Of a stretch of DNA of 64,000 bases, positions 11,853 to 25,500 are shown piece by piece (positions within the stretch are counted from its first letter, which is position 1; every line of letters starts with the position of its first letter). The position numbers and the translations under genes are program-made. Origin of the DNA: Rhea pennata (lineage: Eukaryota > Chordata > Aves > Rheiformes > Rheidae); NCBI RefSeq assembly GCF_028389875.1, contig NC_084675.1, positions 20,608,412-20,672,411 on the forward strand. Reading direction: 5' to 3'. Below the pieces are notes generated by a model, which saw nothing but the letters and a program-made list of their open reading frames with translations, was not told where the DNA came from and ran no database searches.

Positions 11853-14800
11853 AAGCTGATTTTTAACATAACGAAGTGTTAGTCATGACCTTCTGAGAGC
11901 CTACAGTGTCTGTTGCCTTTTCATACTTAGGTGAATAGGTGCTTCTCTTGCAATTAATAATGCAGTTCTCTCCTTGCTGCCAAGCTCTCAGACCCTGGTT
12001 AACTGAATTTTGGATTGGCCAAAGGTCTGTTGGAATGTGCAGGAATACTTCTTCTGGTGTTCCTTCAACAAGAGGAGCAGTGTCAGCTGCAATCTTTGCT
12101 GGCTCCCAGCTCCCCAGGCTGGGTCTAGGCAGTCAGAGCAGTTTCCTCACCTCCACTTCTGCATGACCGTAACTCCTGCTGGGGACTGATACTCAAAGCA
12201 CTGGGACTGCTCCACAGTGTCTTCCTGCCCATCCCAGCCTCACTGCTTGCTGCAGCTGGAAAACCTGGTTGTTCTGCAGCTCTTTGATTATGGCCTTTAG
12301 AAAGAGGCACCCATCACTTGTGACCTTTTGGGAATGTTGCTTGACAGTTTTTATCCTGAAGAATATCACACCGTGTGGCAAGGGGAGATGCTAATAATCT
12401 TCAGAGCTTGTTGGAAGGAACTCGGTGAACAGGGACCAGGGTTTTGACTGGATGTCCTAATTGTCCTCCCTTCCCTTGATTGTTCCATTTCTTCTTCTCT
12501 TTGACCAAACCTGATGGTGAGCACACCACAAAGGTTTAAAACCAGCACGTCATGTGTCTCAATTATAGTTTGATGCAGGGTTATTTTATGTTTGTCTATC
12601 CAAATACCATTGCAGTGAGACACCAAAAGCATAACATTGCTTAATGCGCTTAGCTTGCACTTTCTTCTCATGCTGACTCTCCTGTTTATTTTATTTCAAG
12701 TTTTCAAGTTTTTGGGCTTTCTCTAGAGAGTAAAATAAATATTAATAAAGTATATGTTGAAAGGTTATGTGGTAATCTAGCTTTTCAGGGTCCTGCAATG
12801 CTGTAGTTCACTCTGCTGCCAGGTAAGCACCAGTTTGAAACTGCAGTTATACTCACAAGTTTTAGGGCGATCAAAAAGGAAAAATCATCCTCAATGGCAG
12901 AGATGTTCACAGTTTCTAAGATACTTTAATGTTCTTGTTCGTAACGTAAGGAATGCAACAGACTCACGAAGTCAATGGGGGACCTCGTCTTTCCTTCACC
13001 TGGACATAGATGACTGTTGAGTTTCCTGTTCTTCTATCCAGTGTCCAGGTGACATCAGCCAAATTCCTTTAAGGTGGATCATAAGAATTAATCCTCTCTT
13101 ACCACTCCTCAGATGGCCTAATTAAACCTCAGAGCCTCAAAATCCACGCTCAGCTGCTACAGAGGCTTAACTTTCCAAAAGTAACCATTCTCAACAGCCA
13201 AGTATCTATGCCTGAGTCCTTGAAATTGCTCATAAAATCACAATGCTGACACATCAGAAGCTTTTAACTTAACAACCGGACAACAAAGCAAGGCTGTCTC
13301 ACCTGCATGGACCATCTGGTAGACCACCTTGGAACCATCAAGACAAATGTTGACCTAGAGGAGGTGGAAACCAAGAGGTTAGGGAACATGTGTGGAAGAT
13401 GACCCCACTTGGGTCCTTGCTCAAATGAGCATGCAGGTGCTTTGTACAAAGGCTTTTTTGGAAGAGAGACTGAAACCACACCTCTGCCCCTCCTGCAGTA
13501 AGTGCTCTTATCTCAATGTGGTGAAGCTGCACAGCCTGGCAAGTGGGAGATGCAGGTTGCTTCAGGTGAGAGGCAGCTGACCCTGAGCTTCCCAACCTCA
13601 CAGGAAAACATTGTGATTATGAGGATACTGTGAACATCTGCTGATACAATCATAAAAGATACCAAGGATTAGAGACTTAAGAGTGCCATAGCGATCAGCT
13701 ATGAACTGACCATTTGCAGCAGTTTAATGGGTGGCAGGTGTGTATCTTTTAGTGCGGCAAACATGCACTCTTTTTAAATTGTGGATTTCTGTTGAGTTTT
13801 TCTGTGTCTGTCTGGCCAGGGTAAATAACAGTTACTGAACTAGAACCATTAAGGAGGTACTAACTCTGTACAGCAATCCAGATCTCCATGTTTTAACTGC
13901 AAAATCAGAAGTCTTTTAGATATGTAGACTTACAGTATCTTTCCTCTGTTTTGTTTTCCCGATTACAAGGAGCTCAGTGCTGTGTTTTCACAGCCTTAGA
14001 AGGGCTTAGGAGCAGGGAATTGATATGGCAAGAAGGAGCTAATTGCCTGGCTAACATAAAGACTTCTCTGATGCAAATCTTTTGTGTTGGCACTGTATTT
14101 TATCCGACTACTGCCAGCAGGCAGAGGACCATCCCAGGAGAAGTACAAGAAGTAACACCAAGTGGAAAGCGGGCAAGACATCCTCATTGACTGTGTGCCT
14201 GAATATTACAGGCAAAAGAGAGTGTACGTCAGCCATGTGTTCCTTTTCAGAGAGGAGGAGAACATCAGGAAGTCTCTTAATCCTTGCTAGGTTGCAAAAT
14301 GATTGAAACTTGAAAAGGTGCCAGAGAGAACTGGGATCAAATACATTAGCCTTCTATTTTGGGGGGAATAAAACTACCTATCTTTAAAAAATATATAATT
14401 CTGTGATATATCTGAAAGATATTTGAGTTAAGTTCTTAAAATACTCCCTTAATAAGTTTATGATGATGGTTTCTGAGGTCTTTCAAGTGGTTTTTTTGGA
14501 GCTCCATTAGACGGTATGAGGCAACTCGTACTGCTTTTAGAAGCCATCAAGGGTCAGCACAGACTTGGAAGCAAGAGACGTAATTCAGAAGGGGCTTTTC
14601 CAACAACTCTGCAGATTTTTTTTTAATAGATATATTCATAATCAATCTGGAAAATGATACAAGAAGATCGCAACAATATGTTCTTGCAAGAATGTACTTC
14701 GAAGAACACGTTGTACTTTCATACTGAAGTATTTTACATTCTCTGCAAAATATTTTGAAATGGAGCTTTACTGCTGAGTTATTTCTCCAGCCAGTGTGGT

Positions 14801-17800
14801 TTAGGAGCGCTTGCAGGGTTTCAGGTGTTAGCTTCCTGCCTCACAGGGACTTGAGAAAATGATCTGCCTCTCATAAGCAGACAATTTAGGCTCTTAGGGC
14901 TGAAACAACAAACGGAAATAGCTGCCTAATTGTGGCTTAGCTCAGCATATCTCCATCCAAAATATAGGACAGTAATCGGCCTCTGCTTGGTGGCTGCCCA
15001 GCCAGGAAGCCCCTGAAGTCCACCTGCATCTCCATTTCCATGGTAAGGATCCTGAGGCATTAGCCTGTCCCCTTCTGCGACTCTGCCCTGCTGGTGTTTC
15101 TGGGCAAGGTGATCGAAACAGCCCTGTGAAAGCAGGAATAGCGGAATAGCAGAAAAGTGGCAGTGGAAATATGTATGTGCTATCGCGCCTTGTCGCCATC
15201 GTTGGCATATGGACACTCCTCCACAAAGCACTGGGGTTCTCTTCTGTTCGCCCCCCCTTTTCTAGAGGTATCAGGCTACATGCAGAAGACACTCTCAAGC
15301 TGCTGCTCTTGGTAGGAGGTGTGTTGTGCCCTCGGCCAGGGCATGGCTTAGCACAGCTGCGTGGCCGTGAGCTGTGAGCTGGAGCCGTGTCTCCAAGGAG
15401 GAAGAATAGGGCTCTCGGCCAGGTTTCAGTGCATAGTTAGAATAAAATACTTAAGCAATCTTTGGCTCAGGGATGAGAGACATGTCCCATGCCTTAAAGG
15501 TGAGTCCTCTAGGGACGTATGCATTCAGGCTATTTCGGTTGCAGTCTGAGCAACAAATAAGCAGGTGCCAGGCAGCTGCCTTCTTGGCTGCGAACTGGGA
15601 GAGGAGCCTAGCTTGGGGCATTTGGCCCTGCCATGGAGTTTGTTGCAGCGAGTCTGGGAGACACCTTCCTGCAGCCAGCAATTAAAGCACCTGACTCCCC
15701 TCGAGGGATGGGGCTGCAGGCATGCCTCTTCTGTGGGCATTTTTGATGGGCCAGTCCTTCCCTGCTCTGGGTGCCAGCTATTTTGAAGCCTAGTCCAAGG
15801 TGCCTTTTTGTCTCCACAGACTGGAACAGGAGCCTTGGCAACAGCAGTCTTCATTGCACTGTAGGATGCCCTGGCTGCCTCCGCTCGTCAGTGGATTTAA
15901 CACAGCCTAATTCGCCTGAAGTTATGTGGGAGGCCTCTCACAGAGGGGGATTGGACATAAGTCTTCTCTTTCTGCCAGAGCCACTGCACCATCCAAGCTG
16001 GGGCACCTTTGGTCTTTAGACTGATTCCAAAGGAGGTCAGCACACTATTAACTATTCACTAGCAAATTATTTGAGCCAGTCTTTTCATAATCACATAAAT
16101 CCATAAAGAGAGAACTTGATGTTTTTCTTCCTGTTCTTTTATTCTGTTATTTTTTTAGTGCAACACAAAGGGCAGCTGAAATTACCTTTCCCTTGGCAAT
16201 GAACTGGGAAAGAATGAACTTTGTAAAGCACAGTAGGCTTAAAAAAAGAGAAAATCCGCCCTGAGTCCAGGAGACTGTTCACAATATTTAAGGGAACATC
16301 TATAGTCCCAAGCAACAACCCATGACTAATCTGCTCTGTGTCATTAATTATTTCTTATCTATCTCAGCAGGGACAGTAGGATTCACAGTACTCTAGTGTG
16401 TCTTCCTAATAGTTCACACTAATGAAAAAAAGGCTGAAAACAAAACAAAGTGAAGCAAAGAGCAATGCCAGCAACAAAGGAGTCACAAGGCGTATCCTTG
16501 CAAACTGTATCACACTTAGCCAAGGGAATAAATCATGGTGAGTTGCTCAAGGAGCATTGAGGAATATGGCAATGTGTTGGGGCTTTGCACATCTCATGGG
16601 ATTACAGATTAGGGTTATGTGTGCGTGATACAAAGGAAAACAGTGATCTAAATCCTTGTTTGTAGTTTTTACTGTCAAGTAGCTTCCATTTCTCTATTAA
16701 TTTCATTGGGACCTGACCTTTCTTGAATGTCTGCATTTGTATTCAAGCTCTTATTCATTAATTCCGTAATTAAGGAGTAATATAAAACAGAGAGTCTCAG
16801 GAGTGGGATCTGAAACTTAGGGCAGCCATCTCCCCAGTGAGTGTCTTAGTTGGCACTTTGCAGTCATTCTCGTACCAATACTCCTCTTCTGGCCTAATGA
16901 AGCTTGATTTTTTTTGATATAGTGTCACCCAGAAGAACCCAGAACCCAGAAAATAATGTGATGTTCCCCTGGGCAGTAAGAGATGCTTATCTGAACCTTG
17001 TCTGGTTGTGGAGAGAGCCAATAACAAGATGCCCAGCTTCCCGAGTGAGGAAGGTAGGTTATTGTATACCAGAAGGTTTCCATCCCCTCTACTAGGTGTG
17101 TTTTAAAGGAGGGGCAAGTCCTCTGTATCTGTGAAATAGGACACTCATTTTTTCCATTTCATTATCACAAGCTGCTTCTCCCAAAGCTTCCATGAAGGAC
17201 ATCGCTCATTGCCGTTACAAAAGTCCTCAGACACCAGCAGGCTACATGGCCTCAGCATTCCTATGATTTAATGGCTTTTCTACCTATGGAAGAGTTGTGG
17301 GAAGTCCCTAAACCACTGGTCTCCAAGAGGGTGTATCAAGGAAGGGCCTCGCACATTCTCCTTTCTCACTCCAGCGTCAGCCGCGGCAAGAGCTGAGGCA
17401 CCACGCTAGGTGAACCACCATTCTGATGCAGGAAGGCAGTTCTCACGAGCAGGGAAACAGCGTCTGTCATGCATTTTGACTGCCAGCTCATAATAGTTGA
17501 ATTTTTTCCCTTTGCTCTTTGCCTTTTATCTTTTGATGACTTTACAGGCCACCCAAAACAGAGCAGATTCCTGTATCTTCAGAGTAGGCACTTAGCAGCA
17601 TCTTGCACAGTAGCACAATATCTGAGAAAAGAAAAGCTGCCCTGATTTCTGAGGAAAAGAGTAGCAACAAATCCCAGAAAGTCTATTTAAATATGGCTGT
17701 TTATTTTTGTTGGAGATTGAGTTACCTTCCCTTATAGGAATAATGTTTTGGAATCCTTCTTGGTTCCCCTATAATAAATCTCAGTTGTCCAAAGAAAAGG

Positions 17801-19543
17801 AGCAGGGCTATTTGTCATTTTTCTTTGCTTTTGCTCCGCCAGTGAGTGAAGGAAATACCCCACAAAGAATCATTTATAACAGACCTGCTTTTGACATTGT
17901 TGGCAAGTCCTTGGCACATCGGCTAGATAAATTACTGCTCTATCTCTGGGCAGTCAGAACACAAAGGCGCAACTCTAGTTTCTAATTGTAGATCGGCAGG
18001 ACCACTACTATCAGGCAACAGAGAGAAAAAAAGAAAACAAGAAAAAACACTGACAGCTGGATCTCAGTGAGGGTGGCAGGGAGGGGACTCCAGGTCCTGT
18101 TATGACTTCAAGCCATGTTTCGTCCCAGCAGTTGCTGACAACCACATGGACAAAATGTTGTTGCTGGTATTGTGGCTTCTTGGGAATCACGGGCTTCATT
18201 TCTCAGTGTGGGCAAACAACAACACAAAATTGCCCCCAGGGCTCTTTAATTCTTTGTTAGTGGATGGCATTCGGGCTGAAGTACAGCAAAGGGACCCCAG
18301 GGAAGGGCAGACTGATGGTGAAGACTAAGACTTCAAAGAAGTTCTGAAACTGCTCTGTCTCTTCTCATCCCTTTTCTGAGCAGCTTTTCATTGAGATTTG
18401 CTGCTGTGGGCTAAATTGGTTGGAAGTGTTTGGCTGATAGAACAGCTGGAAACGCTAGTCTCCAGCATCCAGCAGGCTGTTGTGAAGATCAGTTTTTGCA
18501 GTCATTCCTTGTTTTTCCCATGATGATCCAAAAGGATTTTACAAAGATTAACTATTTTTTGTGTAATCGTGAATATGCACAGCTAAACAAATTGGGGTTA
18601 TCCAACTAGGCCAATATCACATGGGCAAGGGAGGAGGGGAAAAAAATGGGGTGCAAACCTGGCTGCAGCAAAGTCCAGGGACCTTCTATCAGTTTTAGAC
18701 TGATTTCCTAGGGAACTTAATCTTCTGTGCTGTGATGGGGGGTGTCTGCTGTGATACTGAAGTGTTGCTCCCTTGCTCTTGCAAGAGTGATGACCAAGAG
18801 CAGCATGAGCAGCCTGAGGCTACTTCTGCACGGCGGCGTTGTTCTCGGTGCCAGGTCAAGCTCCCTGGGTGGTAACCGTAATGTTTTGCTGTTGTAGACA
18901 AGGAGCTGCAGCAGTCAGGGTGCTGGGCACTTGTTTCTCAGCACCTTTCTCTTTATCCCTGATTGCTTCCCTGAGGGTTAAGAGGGAACAGTGCTGGGAA
19001 ACACAGCTATGAATAAATATCTGCAAGGAGGTCGAAGCCGAGATGATTTTTAGGAGCAAAGATACCGCTTCAGCATTGAATATAATTGCTGCGCTAGAAG
19101 TATGTTTCTTTGAGAACCTAGCATGCCACTCATTGATGGATTTGATTTAAAACATGGTGAATGTTCAGCACTTTCTTCCAGATATTTTTATTTCAGCTGC
19201 CTCTGTCTGGTCCCTTGCTATTGTTTGACTTTTCCGAGTATCTTTCCATAACAGCATTGCACATTGAGTGGCATTCATCCATGACAGTGGTGTATATTGC
19301 TCCTTCTCTCTAGTATCCAGGTAACCCTTGAATATAGCCATAATGCAAAGCTGATCAAATACTCAAGAAAATGGTTGTTTTAGATTTTACAAGACAGGAA
19401 GCAGGAAAGGTTTTCCTCATTTTCAGTCTCCATCTCTCCTTGGTGAGGTTTAGGATTTGCAAGAATTTAGAGGCTGTCTTTTTCAGCAAAAGCATTCCCC
19501 CAGATTAGACTATGCTCATTTTTTGGTTTCCTTTAAAATATTA

Positions 19544-19579
<36 letters not shown>

Positions 19580-22500
19580 CAGACCATGAAATTCAGAATG
19601 TAAAGCTAGAGTCTTACCAAAATAATCCAGGTTTGGGGGATCTTGTCATGCCAGGTGGATTCTTCGGCATAGACCAGTTTTATTATGGATGGAGCCACTG
19701 CAGAACCACATTAGAAAAGGATATTGTTACAACACTTTCAATATCAACAATGCTACTTGGAAAGGAATAATTTGTTCCAGATGGCTATTAAGAATGTCTG
19801 TCCATTCTGGAAGGGATTCTTTTTTCTTTTTTTCTTTTTTTTTTTTTGTTTAGATAATTTATTCTAATAAAATTTGGGATAATTTAGATTTCTGTCAAAT
19901 GGTTAGTAAACATGAAGATAAAATTATTTGCAGAACAGGAAGTCTGAAAGACTACTTTCATTGAATTAGATTAGGTGGCTTTTCATATTGCTCTTATTTC
20001 TTTTATCTCAAGTAGCATAGCAAATTTTGCTTTCTGGAGGAAGTGGTGGAGTACAGTACTACAGACATCAGAGCTACGGCTTTATATCTAGGGCTTTTCA
20101 GCATAATAAACAAGTCCACAACTGCATGTAATAACAGCCACCAAGTGTGATTTTGAGATGTGTGAACTAAATATATCTCTATTTGTCATATATTTTACAC
20201 CTACTTATCTCACCACAACTGTGTGTCAGCTGGGCACCAAACTGGAGCTGACCTCCTCAAAATGGAAGTACAAAGATATTTTAAATTTGGCTTTGCTCTT
20301 CTACTTGAGCAGATCTGCTGGAAGTCAAAGCGCTGTTAAGTCCGGCTAAAGGTACTGTCGGTTTATGGTGGCTTGGCTCCTCCAAGCTGCCCTTAGGCCA
20401 GGAATCATCCTGTCTCTGTACATTTCTTCTTTGTCCTAGTGCTCTGAGAACACTGAAAATCTGAGTGACACAGATGAGGACGCATCAAGTATCTCCCTTT
20501 CAGCACTGATGTCCTTTAGTGCCAAATTATCCAGCACTGATGTCCTTCCTGTGCATAAGGAGCAGTGGGTAATGGGAAGCTAATACCAACCACCCGGAGA
20601 GCACCCAAGAGTGACAGCACAGGTAAAATACTACCAGAGCAGACTCATGCCTGCAGCTCCCTCCCTGCCATTTGCAGCATCACCTTTCCAGCCACTTGAG
20701 TTTCTCTCTGAAGGCTTCATTTTGCTGTGTATGGTTTCTCCGGCAGGCACCAGTTAAGCTACCACTGAAAAGCTTTCGAAGATGTATCCCAGCATTTGTG
20801 GCTGCTGAGCATCAAGCAGTGGAAGGGCTTGAGGAGGTTTGTTAGTACTGGCCGACCAGATTCCTGTTTCGTGTTTGAAATAGATCTGCAGCTGGTTGGT
20901 TAACAAAATATTATGATCAGGGTAACTACCTGAGCCACCTTGCCAAGCCAAAGAGTCATAGTAGGGTTCCAGAAAAGCCAATATTAAATCCAGAGACATC
21001 AACATTAGTGAAGTAGAACTAAATTATCTCCAGCTGGCTCTGGCTCGCGCCCGAGGCACAGAAATAAGTAGCTCCCTTTAGAAGAAGAGAAGATGAAGGC
21101 TGAGTTAATGAGGACCATAACAAAGCTTGTACCTTGGGTCACTTTCTTTTTCCATTTCTACCGTGTTCAATCAATGATCACCTCACTTGCTCAGATATTT
21201 TCCTCCATATCCTCCCACAGTGAGGAGGAAAACAGCCAGTGACACCAAGTGGGGTCAGAAAAGTGAGCCGACCTGTTTCCAGGGGAGGGTTGGCTTAGGT
21301 GACCTACAGATGGGCATGATCAGAATTAGCTACAAATGCTTTTAGCCTAGTGTTATTAAGTGTAAGTCTTGAAAAGTATAGGAAAAATGATACATAAACA
21401 CTGGCTATTACTCTCAGATAAATGCCTTTTAGAATAGCAAAATATGGGCAAACTGGAAATCATCTTTAACTAAACCTGAATATTCAGAAACTATTACAGT
21501 GTCTGTCTTTCTGGTCAGTTCTTAAAATAAAACTGAAGCTAATTTTAGAAGAAATAGAGATTTCAGATGGGAATTGTGTGTTGTTTACCGCTGTGACATG
21601 TGTTTTGTGCTCTCACATAGAGTGTCCTGATTCCGCCATTAATTCCAACCAATGTCCATAGAAAACTCTACTTGCCAAATGAATCTATGCATATAAGCAA
21701 CCTCACCGAAAGTGCCTCTCTTTTACTGATACCTCACTTATGATTAGATACCTTTTTCTTGCTTGGAAAGCTTCATGAAATCAAAACATGAACCAGGTGC
21801 AGCACTCTGGGGGAAGTGTTGTACAAGCGTTGTTTACTTTTGAATGAAAGCATGAAGAAAGTTAGGGAACGCTTCTAACTGTACATAGAGGTGCAGAAAT
21901 ATGTAGCTACTTACAAGAAGTCTGCACTTGCTCAGCACTTCGGTGCATACTAATGGGTGTAATGAGGCACAGAAACATAAATTCAGTTGGCTGGGATCAA
22001 TGGGGTGAGTAATTATCCCTATGGGAAAATAGCAGGTGGATTATTTACTGGGCTGCATCTGCAATAAGCAATTAAAGAAAAAAAAAAAAACATCTGTTCC
22101 GCATCATCCATTTCTTCTTTTCCAGGATACTCCTCCAGCTTGTCTCTCTGATACTGCGACCTGGAGACAAGTCATTTCTCTAATGAGGCTGTGCAAACAT
22201 CATGTGTTCCTATGTGGAAAGAAGTGGAGATGGCCAGGAGCAACAAGGCACAGTAAGCAACATCCGGAAACATCTCCTGACTCTCTTGTTTTATTTTCTT
22301 TGAGATTCTGCTTTGTTCCAGTCCAAAATGAATCTGTTTCCAGTGACCAGAGAACAGGCATATTGAAGTTGCAAGAAATAAATCTTGGAATCAGCTCTGC
22401 TAAATGATTCATATCTCTGCTGCCATCTTGAGTAAGAGGAAAGTCTGAGCAGCAGATCAACATTTTGCTGTTTGATTGAACTGCTTAAAGTGGATTTTGT

Positions 22501-25500
22501 TAAATTAGCCGGGTCAAACTGATAGCTGATGTGCAATGTGTTGTGAAGCCTCTCTTTACAGCAGGAAGGGTTACCATGTTCAGCAGTGCTTTGGGGTATC
22601 CATGGCTGAATGATGAGTGTTCTTTTACTAGTACAAGCTAGCAGCAAATGAGATGTAAATGGTGCAGTTTATGTGCTCTTCTGTGCCTGCCTCACGCAAT
22701 ATTAAGAGCATGATTTGTTTACTCCCTGGATGGATTTAATCACAATGAATTCTGTTCAAAATTGTGGTAAATCCAGAATAAACTTGTTTTAGGAGAGCCA
22801 GTTTCACTAGTGCTGGTGTAGATTTACATATGCATAGCTAAAAAATGTTTTCCTCCCCCCTGCATCTGGTCATTTCTCACCGGCGGTCAGCTATACAGCA
22901 CCCTGAAGATTTGTCTATAGATTCGTAAGGTTTGTAGAGATCTCTGACTGCCATTAAAGTATAATCATAAAAATAATTTTTGAAGATATGGACTTCATTT
23001 TATAATTTATACAACTTGTGGTGTTGGCATAGTAAGTATCACTTTCTTTGAAAACCACTTATCATTATTGCTTTTGTCTGGGATTTATTTTTCAAGCAAG
23101 GATTAGACTAGATTTCTGTAAAAGATTAAATATACTGGAGCAGAAAAGTGTGGTTTAGCAATGTATAACAGATTGTTGTCTCCAGTGCATGCAGTGAATG
23201 CTGGTTGGTTTCTTAATACTTTGAACAGAATTCAGCTATCAGTTATGCCATTATACAACTGCTATACTGGAAATGACTCCATTTGTATCAGTGGAGTTAC
23301 TCCTGATTTATAGTTTTAGAAAAGCAAGATTAGGATTTGACACCTTGTATTCCCAAACCAATTTTGAATGATAGCAGCATGGGGCGGAGCAAAAAGTAAG
23401 CGTAGAGGGTGTTCACATTAGGTTGTTCGTAGAAAATATAAGCAACATGTTGTGCGTCATTGATAATGAAAGCAAAAGGCGAAGAAATACGTCTAGTTTC
23501 CTCCAGTATCACAATAACTAATAAATCACTCCCTTCCATTAGTTCAAAGTACAGTGCAATTGTTGTTTGGCACAAAGTGTTTAAACGACGATAGAACTCT
23601 TCGTGAGTATTCTCTGTTTTAGAGAGATTAAATTACAAATATTTCTAGCACAATAAGAAATCATTAAAACTGGGTATTGCCTGGAGAAATGTGCCTTATG
23701 GCTGTGTTTTCACCAACTCTCCTGGAAAAGAACGGACCTATTTAATGTTGCATGGTCTTCTAAGTAGAAAGTTAGGTCAAAAGACTTGAACAGAATATTG
23801 CAACTATTGAATGCATAACATCTATTGCTGTTGGCTTCATTACTCATGGGGACAAACGTAAGTTAGAAAGTCATAAAGGGGAGCAAGCAGAGGTATTGGA
23901 GGTGTCCAGTTAGTATCAATTCAGAATTCATGTGATCTAGGTTAGTTACTGCCTGAGGAACCAGTTCCTGTCTTTTACATTGCTGTCAATAGCACACAGT
24001 TGCAATGATTCTTTCAGAGGCAGAAAGATGAGATGGTCTATGTTGTAAAAACGGGAAAAGAGAGTCCTGGTGATGATGCTTCTTGTGCTTTTATAAGTAT
24101 CTTTTACACGTGTCAGTGAAATTCCATTCAAAATGAATCCATTTCAAATGGATGCTATTTCGTTCTATTTAAGCTACAGGTCAGCTTGTGAAGAGACAGA
24201 TAAATTATTTTCAGTAATTGCCATGGACTCTCTTTTGTGTAAAGGAATCAGTACTGTAGATCAGCTGCTTGTGCATCTTTAAGTTAAAATAGAGGCATTA
24301 TTAAACTCCCTCAAACACAGTGCAATCTGGGTTTGGGTGCATTTCCCAACAAGTAGCCTGATCCAGTGGGAAAGATGCATCTGGATTGAAGGCACCTGGC
24401 TTCTGCTTCCAGCAGCTTCTTGGGCAACTTGTCTCACTCTTCAGTTTTCCTTCCTACCTTTTGTCTGCTTTGTTTATTGTAGGCAACTCTTGATTCTTAC
24501 TTTATTTCTGAACAGCACCTGGTCTGGAAGAATCCACCCCCTAAGTGCTGCTGAAAAACAAATAAGAGCAATAAAGAGTCTTTTCCCTCTGTTAATGGGT
24601 GTTTTTATGCAGAATTTTGGCCTGGGGAGAAGTATAATTGGCAGGCAGCTTTTAACTGGGAGGCCACACTGACCTATTTCGGCATAGGACCACAGAAAAA
24701 CAAACTCATGTTATGCTCTAAACATAACTGAAATCAGAAGCAAAGCCTAGGTTTGAGAGCTCCTCCAGAGGATTTAACTTCTTTTTCCTGAAATGTCTGG
24801 GAGGGGAAAGGAGATAGGAGTCAGGTTCTTCCACATGGGCAATGGAAAAGTAGCTGCAGCCAGGAATTTGAGAATATTATCTGGTATTGCTGTGTCTCTA
24901 CAGATCATGCCGCTAACACCATTCCTGCCCCTCCTTCCACCTACACATGGTTCCTGAAAGTAATTTTCTCTGGTCACCTATAAGCACTTTTCTATATAGG
25001 CATGATGGCTTGCTTGCACCTCCTTTTTCGGAGACCTTCATCTTCTGCCAAAGTGCTAATGGCCTGAAAGTGCTGCTTTCAGGCAGGGCAGGTGCTTGTC
25101 TTGAGCACATTCAGGCTGAACAGGAACCCTCTGTGTGGGTGATGAGCCTGACCATGGGGCAGCAGGGTTGGTCCTGTTCACTGACACTTTATTAGTTACA
25201 GGACAACTCAGATGCACAAGTTGCAAGCGAGTTGTGCGGTCATACCAGCTAATTTGTCACTCCTCAGCATGAGGAAAAGCAGGTTGAGAACCCAGGGCAC
25301 TCCTAACCAGCTTTTTAGCTTTTTCACAGATGGAAAAAGTTGAATCTGTGTGTTTAACTTCAAGTTAGGGGTTCTGCAAAGCCAGTCACAGCATAAACCT
25401 AGGACAGAGCTTCACAGTCCTTTTTACTCTGGGCGATGATAATCCAGTAGGCAAAGTAAGGCTGCTCAACAGGCTTATGGTCAAAGCTTGGTCATGTCAA

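Noticed and set aside
17230..17275. CATTCCTATGATTTAATGG, resembling a decayed CR1 3' end
   Set aside because: Too short and diverged, with no CR1-like sequence upstream of it.
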